This document shows positions 25,387 through 33,042 of a DNA stretch of 42,370 bases, one piece after another; the stretch's first letter is position 1; every line of letters begins with the position of its first letter. Source of the stretch: an uncultured Bacteroidales bacterium. GTDB taxonomy: Bacteria; Bacteroidota; Bacteroidia; Bacteroidales; Paludibacteraceae. The translations under genes and the position numbers were made by a program. The stretch lies in assembly GCA_902774075.1 (NCBI GenBank), contig CACYGT010000005.1, positions 1 through 42,370 on the forward strand. The letters run 5' to 3'. The notes under the pieces were generated by a model. The model was given only the letters and a program-made list of their open reading frames with translations, was not told where the DNA came from and ran no database searches.

Positions 25387-25821
25387 ATGAAGTTACCAAC
25401 TTCCTATTTGCCGGAGAAGATCCGTAGTGCGGTGCGCTTCACGATAGTGGGCACGACAGGTATGTTCTTGCAGACCTGGTTCTTCATGTTGGCCCTGTTG
25501 CTCTTAGGGCATCCTGAGAAAGGCGCGTCGTTGTACTATGTGGCGTTCATCATCGGCTATATCGTGGAGATGGTGCCTAACTACCTGTTCACCAACTGGT
25601 ACACCTTCGGCACGAAACCGCAGTTGAAGAATGCCGGCGGATTCCTCTTCGCGCGTGTCATCAACATGGCTATTCAGTTAGGCCTGTTGCCGCTCATGCT
25701 GGAGTTGCTCTCCACCTGGCGAGACGACTATATCAGTTTTGTGGTCATCTTCATCGGAGGCTGTATCAATTACTTGATTTGTTTAATCTTCTTTAAATCA
25801 CCGAAGAATGAAAATTTATAG
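25387..25821 (+). CDS. GtrA-like four-helix membrane protein
   Basis: 144 residues with four membrane helices (about 17-37, 47-67, 86-107, 117-135). RFTIVGTTGMFLQTWFF and YLFTNWYTFG match the GtrA/DPMS2 family, which helps move polyisoprenyl-phosphate sugars across the inner membrane or anchors partner glycosyltransferases. A suitable partner, the GtrB-like enzyme, is encoded in this window at 12.9-13.8 kb but not next to it. The end overlaps the guanine deaminase gene by 14 nt. Confidence 0.85.
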   Translation: MKLPTSYLPEKIRSAVRFTIVGTTGMFLQTWFFMLALLLLGHPEKGASLYYVAFIIGYIVEMVPNYLFTNWYTFGTKPQLKNAGGFLFARVINMAIQLGLLPLMLELLSTWRDDYISFVVIFIGGCINYLICLIFFKSPKNENL

Positions 25822-27085
25822 AGCGAACATCATCTATACCCCCACACCGGGTAAGTTGGAGATCATTCCGCACGGTTATATCGTCGTGAAGTCGAACGGT
25901 CTCGTAGAAGGTATCTACAAGGAACTTCCGGAGAACATGGACTGGCGTCGCCAAGTGATGGATTTCGGAGATAAACTCCTTATCCCGGCCTTCAATGACC
26001 TGCACGTGCATGCGCCTCAGTACCGCAATATGGGTCTGGCGCTGGACCTGGAGTTACTGCCTTGGCTCAACACCTACACCTTCCCGGAGGAGACCAAGTA
26101 CGCTGACCCCGAGTACGCTCGCAGACTATACCGTCGTTTTGTGCACGAACTCTGGATGCAGGGAACGATGCGCAGTGCGGTCTTCGCGACGATACACCCC
26201 GAGGCGACCCGTATCCTGGCGGACCTCTTTATCCAGGCCGGAATGGGTGCGATGGTGGGGCTGGTAGGTATGAACCGCAACAGTCCCGACACGCTGCAGA
26301 ACACGACGGCCGAACTGATAGAGGGCATGCGCATGCTCAAGGCACACCTCGACGAACACGGAGACGGCCGCGTCATGCCGATCATTACCCCGCGCTTTGT
26401 ACCGTCCTGTTCGGATAAGATGCTGACAGCCCTGGGTGAGTACGCTAAGGAGACCGGTCTGCCGGTACAGTCGCACCTGAGTGAGAACCGCTCGGAGATA
26501 GACTGGGTGAAAGAGCTCGAACCGGAGAGCACCTGTTACGGGGATGCCTATAACCGCTATGGCTTGTTCGGTCAGACCCCGACGCTCATGGCGCACTGCT
26601 GTTACACGGACGGCGAAGAGATGGAGTTGATGCGCAAGAACGGCGTCTATGTAGTGCACTGCCCGATGTCGAACAGTAACCTGTCGAGCGGTATGGCGCC
26701 GATACGTAAGTTCCTGAACGCAGGTATCAATGTGGCGCTGGGCACCGACGTCTCCGCCGGACATCATATGTCGATGCTGCGTGTGATGCAGTACGCGATA
26801 CAGGTAAGTAAGTTGAACTACGCCCAGACGAAAGGCGAGATGCCGTTCTTGAGCCTGAGTGAGGTCTTCTACCTCGCTACCAAAGGCGGCGGATCGTTCT
26901 TCGGCAAGGTGGGTAGTTTTGAACCGGGCTATGAGTTCGATGCCCTGCTGGTGGATGACTCGTACCTCAACTACGACCACTACACGCTCGAGCAGCGTCT
27001 GGAGCGTTATATCTACCTCGGCGACGACCGCGATATCAAACGTCGGTTCTGCCGCGGAGTTGAACTGACCGAGCCGGTGATGTAA
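25808..27085 (+). CDS. Guanine deaminase-like amidohydrolase
   Basis: 425 residues, metal-dependent amidohydrolase fold. Metal ligands are in FNDLHVHAPQ (His66, His68), QSHLSEN, AHCCYTDGEE and GTDVSAGHH. The pattern TPRFVPSCSD followed by the HLSEN and EIDWVKEL segments is typical of guanine deaminase, which turns guanine to xanthine. The Bacteroidales enzymes align with this family over their full length; a related substrate cannot be excluded. It overlaps the GtrA-like gene and is followed at once by a heptamer tract. Confidence 0.85.
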   Translation: MKIYRANIIYTPTPGKLEIIPHGYIVVKSNGLVEGIYKELPENMDWRRQVMDFGDKLLIPAFNDLHVHAPQYRNMGLALDLELLPWLNTYTFPEETKYADPEYARRLYRRFVHELWMQGTMRSAVFATIHPEATRILADLFIQAGMGAMVGLVGMNRNSPDTLQNTTAELIEGMRMLKAHLDEHGDGRVMPIITPRFVPSCSDKMLTALGEYAKETGLPVQSHLSENRSEIDWVKELEPESTCYGDAYNRYGLFGQTPTLMAHCCYTDGEEMELMRKNGVYVVHCPMSNSNLSSGMAPIRKFLNAGINVALGTDVSAGHHMSMLRVMQYAIQVSKLNYAQTKGEMPFLSLSEVFYLATKGGGSFFGKVGSFEPGYEFDALLVDDSYLNYDHYTLEQRLERYIYLGDDRDIKRRFCRGVELTEPVM

Positions 27086-27086
27086 A

Positions 27087-27107
27087 CTGAAAGGTGAAAG
27101 TTGAAAG
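27087..27107 (+). repeat. Heptamer tract that supplies the lipoate ligase start codon
   Basis: Three units of the form NTGAAAG (CTGAAAG, GTGAAAG, TTGAAAG). The tract lies one base after the guaD-like stop. The GTG of the second unit is the start codon of the next gene. Confidence 0.88.
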
Positions 27108-27732
27108 GTTCGCAGAGGGTTTGTCTTTGGCGGAGTACTTGCAGATAGAGCAGGACTTGGTCAAGGACATCAAAGAGCCAACACTCTTCACGTGGATCGT
27201 GCGGCCGACGGTGATTTACGGACGCCATCAGAGCGCGGAGGTGGAGGTGAACGAGACCTACTGCCGCGAACACGGCATCGAGGTCGTGCAGCGAAAGAGC
27301 GGAGGAGGATGCGTCTATGCAGACGAGGGAAACCTGATGATTAGTTTTGTGACGCCATCGACGCGCAGCGAACAGGTCTTTTTGGACTTCCTGACACTCA
27401 TCGCTGAGGCCTTGCAAGCCAAAGGGCTACCGGCTGTGACAACGGCGCATAATGACATCCTTGTGGACGGAAGAAAAGTATCCGGTTGGGCTTGTTACAC
27501 CACACCGACAGGAACGATCGTCCACGGCACGATGCTCTACGACGTGAATCTCGAGGCGCTACAACAAGCCATCACGCCGACCAAAGAGAAACTGAACAAA
27601 CACGGGGTGGCCTCCGTTCGACAACGGGTGGTGAACCTCAAAGAAATAACCCATGTCTTTGGCGATATACACGCCTTAAGACAATATATAGAAGCATATG
27701 GAAATAAGTTTACGGGCTCAATCAATGCCTGA
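27094..27732 (+). CDS. Lipoate-protein ligase A family protein
   Basis: 212 residues from a GTG at 27094; no ATG exists upstream of the conserved domain, and a TTG further in is the only other candidate. The lipoate/biotin ligase fold is visible as FTWIVRPTVIYGRHQ, the substrate loop QRKSGGGCVYAD (about 66-77) and NDILVDGRKVSG with the catalytic Lys near 128, then HGTML. It probably attaches lipoate (or octanoate) to E2 or GcvH proteins. It lacks the C-terminal accessory domain of E. coli LplA, as is common. The 3' end overlaps the aminotransferase start by 35 nt. Confidence 0.88.
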   Translation: MKVERFAEGLSLAEYLQIEQDLVKDIKEPTLFTWIVRPTVIYGRHQSAEVEVNETYCREHGIEVVQRKSGGGCVYADEGNLMISFVTPSTRSEQVFLDFLTLIAEALQAKGLPAVTTAHNDILVDGRKVSGWACYTTPTGTIVHGTMLYDVNLEALQQAITPTKEKLNKHGVASVRQRVVNLKEITHVFGDIHALRQYIEAYGNKFTGSINA

Positions 27733-28885
27733 GTCGCCTATCCGCAAATTGGCAAAATACGCTGACGAGGCGAAGTTAGCAGGGGTACATGTGTATCACC
27801 TTAACATCGGTCAGCCGGATATCAAGACCCCGCCGCAGGCGCTGGAGGCAGTGAAGAACTTCAATACCGAGATCCTCGAGTACTCGCCTTCGCAGGGCCT
27901 CAAGTCCTTGCGAACGAAGATGGTGAGTTACTATGCCGAGTACGGCATCGACCTCTCGCCGGACGAGATCATCATCACCGCGGGCGGTTCGGAGGCCATC
28001 ATGTTCGCGTACATGTCTTGTCTCAACCCGGGCGACGAGATTATTGTGACCGACCCGAGTTATGCTAACTACATGGCGTTTGCTATCTCGGCGGGTGCGG
28101 TAGTCAAATCGGTGAAGACCGACATCAAGAACGGCTTTAAGTTACCGCCGGTGGAGGAGTTTGAGAAGCAGATAACTCCGAAGACCCGCGCCATCCTCAT
28201 CTGTAACCCCAACAACCCGACGGGATATCTCTATACCAAGCAGGAGATGCGCCAGATTCGTGATTTGGTCAAGAAATATGACCTCTATCTCATCTCGGAC
28301 GAGGTGTACCGCGAGTTTATCTACACCAAGTCGCCGTATATCTCCGCCTGCCACCTCGAGGGCATCGAAGAGAACGTCGTGCTGGTGGATAGCGTCTCCA
28401 AGCGCTACAGTGAGTGCGGTATCCGTATCGGTGCCCTCATCACGAAGAACAAAGCCGTGCGGGAGTCTGTGATGAAGTTCTGCCAGGCGCGTCTGAGTCC
28501 TCCTTTGTTCGGCCAGATCGTAGCAGAGGCCTCGCTCTCCACACCGGAAGAGTATATGCAGGAGGTGTACGACGAGTACCTCGGCAGACGTAATTTCCTC
28601 ATTGACCAACTCAACCAGATCCCGGGTGTGTTCGCACCTGCACCTACCGGTGCTTTCTATGTCATGGTCGAACTGCCGGTGGATGATGTGGAGAAGTTCT
28701 GCAAATGGTGCTTGACCGACTTTCAATATGAGGGCGCAACTATCATGATGGCGCCTGGAACGGGTTTCTATACCAACCCCGAGGACGGCCGTCACCAGGT
28801 ACGTATGGCGTATATCCTCAACAAGGAAGACCTGGGTAAGGCGATGCTGGTGCTCCGCAAAGCGCTGGAGGCATACAAATCATAA
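27698..28885 (+). CDS. Class I/II PLP-dependent aminotransferase (aspartate aminotransferase-like)
   Basis: 395 residues. Key residues of fold type I are present: NIGQPDIKTP, TAGGSEAI, NPNNPTGY (about 170-177), the pyridine-binding Asp in LISDEVYREF (201-202) and the Schiff-base Lys235 in DSVSKRYSECGIRIG. It belongs to the prokaryotic AspC-like subgroup; the substrate could be aspartate, aromatic or branched amino acids. The start sits inside the lipoate ligase gene. The final codons and stop are made of heptamer repeat. Confidence 0.9.
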   Translation: MEISLRAQSMPESPIRKLAKYADEAKLAGVHVYHLNIGQPDIKTPPQALEAVKNFNTEILEYSPSQGLKSLRTKMVSYYAEYGIDLSPDEIIITAGGSEAIMFAYMSCLNPGDEIIVTDPSYANYMAFAISAGAVVKSVKTDIKNGFKLPPVEEFEKQITPKTRAILICNPNNPTGYLYTKQEMRQIRDLVKKYDLYLISDEVYREFIYTKSPYISACHLEGIEENVVLVDSVSKRYSECGIRIGALITKNKAVRESVMKFCQARLSPPLFGQIVAEASLSTPEEYMQEVYDEYLGRRNFLIDQLNQIPGVFAPAPTGAFYVMVELPVDDVEKFCKWCLTDFQYEGATIMMAPGTGFYTNPEDGRHQVRMAYILNKEDLGKAMLVLRKALEAYKS

Positions 28886-28925
28886 ATCAGCAATCATAAA
28901 TTTGAAATCATAAATCACAAATCAT
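28877..28925 (+). repeat. Seven-unit heptamer tract before glyS
   Basis: Seven consecutive 7-bp units of AAATCAT with single-base variants, 49 bp. The first unit and a half provide the last Lys-Ser codons and TAA of the aminotransferase. The tract ends six bases before the glyS ATG. Confidence 0.95.
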
Positions 28926-28931
28926 ATAAAA

Positions 28932-30503
28932 ATGGCAACACAAGAAGAAACATTTAAGAAGATCGTTGCTCACTGCAAGGAGTACGGATTTGTTTTTCCG
29001 TCCAGTGAGATCTATGACGGTCTGGGCGCTGTGTATGACTATGGTCAGAACGGCGTGGAGTTGAAGAACAACATCAAGCGTTATTGGTGGGACTCGATGA
29101 CCCTGCTGCATGAGAATATCGTAGGTATCGATGCCGCTATCTTCATGCACCCGACGACCTGGAAAGCCTCCGGTCACGTCGATGCGTTCAATGATCCGTT
29201 GATCGACAACAGGGACTCTAAGAAACGTTACCGTGCAGACGTGCTAATCGAAGATCAGATTGCCAAGTACGACGAGAAGATCGCCAAAGAGGTGGAGAAA
29301 GCGCGCAAACGTTTCGGCGAGAGCTTTGACGAGGAGATGTTCAAAGCCACCAATGAGCGTGTCAAAGAGCATATTGCTAAACGCGAAGCGCTGCACGAGC
29401 GTTTTGCCAAGGCAATGAACGATAACAACCTCGACGAACTCAAGCAGATCATCCTCGACGAGGAGATCGTTTGCCCCATCAGCGGTACACGTAACTGGAC
29501 AGACGTACGTCAGTTCAACCTCATGTTCTCCACCGAGATGGGTTCGACAGCCGACGGTGCAATGAAGATCTACCTCCGTCCGGAGACCGCACAGGGTATC
29601 TTCGTTAACTTCCTCAACGTGCAGAAGACCGGCCGTATGAAGATTCCTTTTGGTATCGCGCAGATCGGTAAAGCCTTCCGTAATGAGATTGTAGCGCGTC
29701 AGTTCATCTTCCGTATGCGCGAGTTCGAGCAGATGGAGATGCAGTTCTTCGTTCGTCCGGGTGAGGAGCTCAAGTGGTTCGAGCACTGGAAACAGTTCCG
29801 CCTCAAATGGCACAAAGCCCTTGGCTTAGGCGACGAGAAATACCGCTTCCATGACCATGACAAATTGGCGCACTATGCGAATGCAGCTACCGATATTGAG
29901 TTCCTGATGCCGTTCGGTTTCAAGGAGGTAGAGGGTATCCACAGCCGTACCAACTTCGACCTGTCATCGCACGCTAAGTATTCAGGCAAGAAGATCGAGT
30001 ACTTCGATCCGGAGCTCAACCAATCCTACACCCCGTATGTTATCGAGACCTCGATTGGTGTGGATCGTATGTTCCTCTCCGTCATGTGTTCGTCTTACGA
30101 GGAGCAGGCTCTCGAAGGCGGCGATACGCGTGTCGTTCTCCATTTGCCGGCAGTTCTCGCTCCGGTGAAGGCTTGTATCATGCCGCTCGTTAAGAAAGAC
30201 GGTCTGCCTGAGAAAGCCCGCGAGATCATGAACGAACTCAAGTTCGACTTCAAGATCGCGTATGACGAGAAAGACAGTATCGGTAAACGTTACCGTCGTC
30301 AGGACGCTGTCGGTACACCGTTCTGTATCACCGTCGATCACGACACCCTCAACGACGGTTGTGTCACTGTTCGTTACCGCGACACGATGGAGCAAGACCG
30401 CGTTCGTATCGAGGACTTGCACGAGATCATCCGTAAGGCTACCGATGCGAAGGAGCTCTACCGTAAGATCGTCGGTGACAGCCTCGAGGATACCAATGAA
30501 TAA
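28932..30503 (+). CDS. glyS: Glycine-tRNA ligase, class II dimeric type
   Basis: 523 residues. It is the single-chain eukaryal/bacterial GlyRS rather than the alpha2-beta2 form. Visible features are the N-terminal CKEYGFVFPSSEIYDG, HPTTWKASGHVDAFNDPL, motif 2 around GKAFRNEIVARQFIFRMREF with EMQFFV, motif 3 GVDRMFLSVMCSS, and the C-terminal anticodon-binding domain (from about 395) with SIGKRYRRQDAVGTPFCI. It charges tRNA-Gly. It ends the plus-strand run and is followed by a strong terminator. Confidence 0.97.
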   Translation: MATQEETFKKIVAHCKEYGFVFPSSEIYDGLGAVYDYGQNGVELKNNIKRYWWDSMTLLHENIVGIDAAIFMHPTTWKASGHVDAFNDPLIDNRDSKKRYRADVLIEDQIAKYDEKIAKEVEKARKRFGESFDEEMFKATNERVKEHIAKREALHERFAKAMNDNNLDELKQIILDEEIVCPISGTRNWTDVRQFNLMFSTEMGSTADGAMKIYLRPETAQGIFVNFLNVQKTGRMKIPFGIAQIGKAFRNEIVARQFIFRMREFEQMEMQFFVRPGEELKWFEHWKQFRLKWHKALGLGDEKYRFHDHDKLAHYANAATDIEFLMPFGFKEVEGIHSRTNFDLSSHAKYSGKKIEYFDPELNQSYTPYVIETSIGVDRMFLSVMCSSYEEQALEGGDTRVVLHLPAVLAPVKACIMPLVKKDGLPEKAREIMNELKFDFKIAYDEKDSIGKRYRRQDAVGTPFCITVDHDTLNDGCVTVRYRDTMEQDRVRIEDLHEIIRKATDAKELYRKIVGDSLEDTNE

Positions 30504-30533
30504 GAGAAAGCGCTCCGGCGCTTTTTCTTTTTT
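30504..30533 (+). terminator. glyS rho-independent terminator
   Basis: It starts one base past the glyS stop codon. A stem of about 10 bp (GAGAAAGCGC with GCGCTTTTTC, one G-U pair) and a TCCG loop are followed by six T. Confidence 0.93.
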
Positions 30534-30550
30534 GGCACGGAATTTGATAG

Positions 30551-30578
30551 GTGTACAGTGTAATGTGTAAAGTGTAAA
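30551..30578 (+). repeat. Heptamer tract upstream of the VWA gene
   Basis: Four 7-bp units (GTGTACA, GTGTAAT, GTGTAAA twice), 28 bp, ending four bases before the ATG of the VWA gene. No -7 element is apparent between the glyS terminator and this tract. Confidence 0.9.
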
Positions 30579-30582
30579 AGTT

Positions 30583-32373
30583 ATGAAGAAAATTCTCTCT
30601 CTCTTGTTGGTAGCGCTGCTGAGCGCAGGTGCTGTGCAGGCATGTGCTAAGAAAAAAACATTAACCGTTAACCCTTCACCATTAACCATTATCGTCATGG
30701 ATACGACCCAGGCCCTGTTGCCGGAGGTGCAGGTGAAGGTGGGTAAGACGACCCTCACTACTTCTTTCGACGGTCGTGTAGTACTCAAACCCGAGCAGTT
30801 AAAGGGCGTTAAGTCATTTGTCTTCTCGTGCGAAGGCTACAAGGAGCAGAAAGTGGCAGTGCCGGCGGAAGGCCTGCTGCTCGTTCAACTGACGCCCAAG
30901 CCCGGTCAAAAGCCTAAGGATCATGTCTATCGTACGATGGGTTCGGCGCGCGGAGCGAAGACCGGCATGGTGTACAAGACAATGGCGGCTACCGCGTCTG
31001 TAGAGGCCGAGGAAGTGATGTACAGCATGGACGGCGCAGCGGTAGCGGAAGGTGAGTTCGACCGCCCGCATATTTTGCCCGTATACGAGAATAATAATGT
31101 CTCAGCCGGCAAACTGACGGCAGGAGAGGTGAATGACTTTGCCAAATGGTCGTTCTGGTCCAAAGTGCTGGACGGCACACACAAGCAGTTCATCAAGACC
31201 TGGCAGCTCGACCCGCGCCACCGTTATACGATCCAGGTAGTCAACAAACACGGCTATCCGATCATTAACTATCCTGTTACGCTCTCGGACCCGAACGGCA
31301 ACACGCTCTACCAGGCCATCACGGACAACACAGGTAAAGCGGAGCTCTGGTACGGACTAACGGTTAACGGTGAACGTTTAGCGGTTAGCGGTGAGTGGAA
31401 GGAAGGGCTGAACACGATCGTGATCGATGAGCCCTGCGAGGCTTCGGACGCCGTAGATGTGCTCTTTGTGTTCGATGCGACGGGTTCGATGGGCGATGAG
31501 TTGCGTTACCTGCAGGCAGAGATGAAAGATGTGATCGCACGTGCCAAAGAGGCAACAGGTGGTCTGGCTATCCGTACGGGTGCGGTCGTTTATCGCGACC
31601 ATGGAGACGAGTACTTGACGCGTATCTCCCGTCTAACAGACGATATATCCACGACGCAGGCTTTCATTGACAAGCAGGAAGCGAACGGAGGCGGTGACTA
31701 TCCCGAGGCAGTGCCGGAAGCGCTGATGGCCGCACTTAACAGTGCAGGATGGGACGCTAACGCGCGTGCGCGCATCGCGTTCCTTATATTAGATGCGCCC
31801 TGTCACGAAGACTCGGCTACCCTGGCTCTGCTGCACGACCAGATCCTGAACGCCGCGGCGATGGGTGTGCGTATCGTACCGGTCGTATGTAGCGGCATAG
31901 GCGAGAGTGGGGAGTTCCTGCTGCGTTCGATAGCTTTGGCTACTAATGGTACCTCGTTCTTCTTAACGGACGACTCGGGTATCGGTAATCCGCACCTCAA
32001 GCCGACGACGGACAGCCTTAAGGTAGAGCATCTGAACGACATGTTGGTTCGTACGATCGTGGAGTTCAGCCTCGTACCTAACTGCGAAGGACACTGGAAC
32101 GAGACGGTTGATCAGGACGAGATAGAAGCGTTCCTGCCGAATCCTTTCGAGATCAAGGACCTAACGCCGGAGGAACTCGTTGACAAAGACTCGCCAACGA
32201 CCTTGTACCTGCTCGACATCACAGGTAAACTCATCTATATTTACAATGGCCGCTTGGAAGATGCCGGCGACAGCCAGTTATCGCACCTCCCGATCGCGCT
32301 AAGTACCGGTGTCTATTTCGTCAAAGCCTTCTACGACGGCACCTGGCACACCCAAAAGATCCTCGTGCACTGA
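30583..32373 (+). CDS. Secreted von Willebrand factor A protein with T9SS-like C-terminal domain
   Basis: 596 residues. A signal peptide (1-20; Cys21 follows VQA but the lipobox is atypical) leads to a carboxypeptidase-regulatory-like beta domain (about 34-102), a second beta segment (about 213-275), then a VWA domain (about 290-490) with the metal-ion-dependent adhesion motif DATGSMG at 298-304. The last 70 residues, starting TTLYLLDITGKLIY and ending HTQKILVH, have the shape of a type A T9SS sorting domain, so the protein is probably exported and surface-attached. Two in-frame heptamer tracts encode residues about 26-37 and 259-270. Ligand unknown. Confidence 0.85.
   Translation: MKKILSLLLVALLSAGAVQACAKKKTLTVNPSPLTIIVMDTTQALLPEVQVKVGKTTLTTSFDGRVVLKPEQLKGVKSFVFSCEGYKEQKVAVPAEGLLLVQLTPKPGQKPKDHVYRTMGSARGAKTGMVYKTMAATASVEAEEVMYSMDGAAVAEGEFDRPHILPVYENNNVSAGKLTAGEVNDFAKWSFWSKVLDGTHKQFIKTWQLDPRHRYTIQVVNKHGYPIINYPVTLSDPNGNTLYQAITDNTGKAELWYGLTVNGERLAVSGEWKEGLNTIVIDEPCEASDAVDVLFVFDATGSMGDELRYLQAEMKDVIARAKEATGGLAIRTGAVVYRDHGDEYLTRISRLTDDISTTQAFIDKQEANGGGDYPEAVPEALMAALNSAGWDANARARIAFLILDAPCHEDSATLALLHDQILNAAAMGVRIVPVVCSGIGESGEFLLRSIALATNGTSFFLTDDSGIGNPHLKPTTDSLKVEHLNDMLVRTIVEFSLVPNCEGHWNETVDQDEIEAFLPNPFEIKDLTPEELVDKDSPTTLYLLDITGKLIYIYNGRLEDAGDSQLSHLPIALSTGVYFVKAFYDGTWHTQKILVH
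30659..30693 (+). repeat. In-frame heptamer tract 1 inside the VWA gene
   Basis: Five 7-bp units (CATTAAC and variants, 35 bp) encode the linker just after the signal peptide, TLTVNPSPLTII. Confidence 0.88.
31358..31392 (+). repeat. In-frame heptamer tract 2 inside the VWA gene
   Basis: Five 7-bp units (TAACGGT twice, GAACGTT, TAGCGGT twice, 35 bp) encode LTVNGERLAVSG between two beta segments. Confidence 0.9.
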
Positions 32374-32429
32374 GTGAGGGTTCATTATCGGTATATAGTC
32401 GATGTATTATCGGGAGATATCGTATCCTG

Positions 32430-32513
32430 AATTTAGTGCAAATTAGTACAAAAATGCGAATAAGTAGCATTTGAAACCGCAATTTAGTGCAAATTAGTAC
32501 AAAAATACGGATA
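32430..32513. repeat. Pair of 34-bp direct repeats in a non-coding gap
   Basis: Two copies with 2 mismatches at 32430-32463 and 32481-32513, 51 bp apart. Each contains TTAGTGCAAATTAGTAC. The gap 32374-32621 between the converging VWA gene and the small anchored gene contains this pair and a terminator hairpin and no gene that I can support. Confidence 0.8.
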
Positions 32514-32581
32514 AATATTTGCACAATTGTTGGAGATAAATTCCGTAATGAACGTCCCGGTTTTATTTACAGAGACAAACA

Positions 32582-32618
32582 ATAATAGCCTGCAAGTCAG
32601 AAACCTGCAGGCTATTAT
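32582..32618. terminator. Bidirectional hairpin between converging genes
   Basis: Perfect 13-bp stem (ATAATAGCCTGCA paired with TGCAGGCTATTAT) and an 11-base loop. There is no long T run on either side, but it sits where transcripts from the VWA gene and the minus-strand operon would meet. Confidence 0.65.
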
Positions 32619-32621
32619 AAA

Positions 32622-32661
32622 TAACGCATTAACGCTTTAACAGCTTAACCGTTTAACGTTT
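32622..32661 (-). repeat. Octamer tract at the 3' end of the small anchored gene
   Basis: Five 8-bp units of the form TAACNNNT (plus-strand reading). They start beyond the gene and run through its stop codon into the codons for the last residues QTLNG. Confidence 0.88.
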
Positions 32662-33010
32662 GCTTGCGCTTGCGGAAGTAAACCACCCCTGCATACGCGA
32701 GGGCAAGGAGCGACAGCGGAATAAGTCCATCACCGAGGGGTGACTCCTCACTCTGACCTATACCATCACTCGGCGTACCGATTCTTCTTGGCCCTGACGG
32801 CGGCTCAGCCGGCGAGTAGGGTGCACCTACTGCGCTCTGTTGCACAGGGGCGGTAGCACCAACAGCCGTTACTTGAGGCATATACGAACTACCGGAGGTC
32901 GGTAACGACGATGTGGACTGCCATTGATCTTGTTGCGCCATGGTCGGCACGCTCACAAGGAGCATGCCGATAACCCATAACCCATAACCTATAACCTTTA
33001 TACTTTTCAT
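32645..33010 (-). CDS. Small secreted protein with C-terminal membrane anchor
   Basis: 121 residues from ATG 33010; an upstream in-frame ATG lies in the end of the giant gene. A signal peptide (1-26, ending VPTMAQQ) precedes a Pro/Ser/Gly-rich linker (27-90) and a C-terminal tripartite tail: a Gly-Asp-Gly-Leu motif (about 93-96), a hydrophobic helix (IPLSLLALAYAGVVYF) and the basic RKRKQ. This tail layout recalls sorting signals of the PEP-CTERM kind and is seen on small Bacteroidales secreted proteins; its processing enzyme is unknown. The hydrophobic core of the signal peptide is encoded by heptamer repeat. It directly follows the giant surface protein gene. Confidence 0.7.
   Translation of the reverse strand: MKSIKVIGYGLWVIGMLLVSVPTMAQQDQWQSTSSLPTSGSSYMPQVTAVGATAPVQQSAVGAPYSPAEPPSGPRRIGTPSDGIGQSEESPLGDGLIPLSLLALAYAGVVYFRKRKQTLNG
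32972..32999 (-). repeat. Heptamer tract encoding a signal-peptide core
   Basis: Four 7-bp units (AACCCAT twice, AACCTAT, AACCTTT, plus-strand reading), 28 bp, translated as KVIGYGLWV in the signal peptide of the small anchored protein. Confidence 0.9.
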
Positions 33011-33042
33011 TTTTATAATATTTTTATATTCGCCATTTGCCA

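Noticed and set aside
32645..33010. LPXTG-type sortase substrate
   Set aside because: There is no LPxTG; the tail has a Gly-Asp-Gly-Leu, hydrophobic helix and basic end, which fits a different class.
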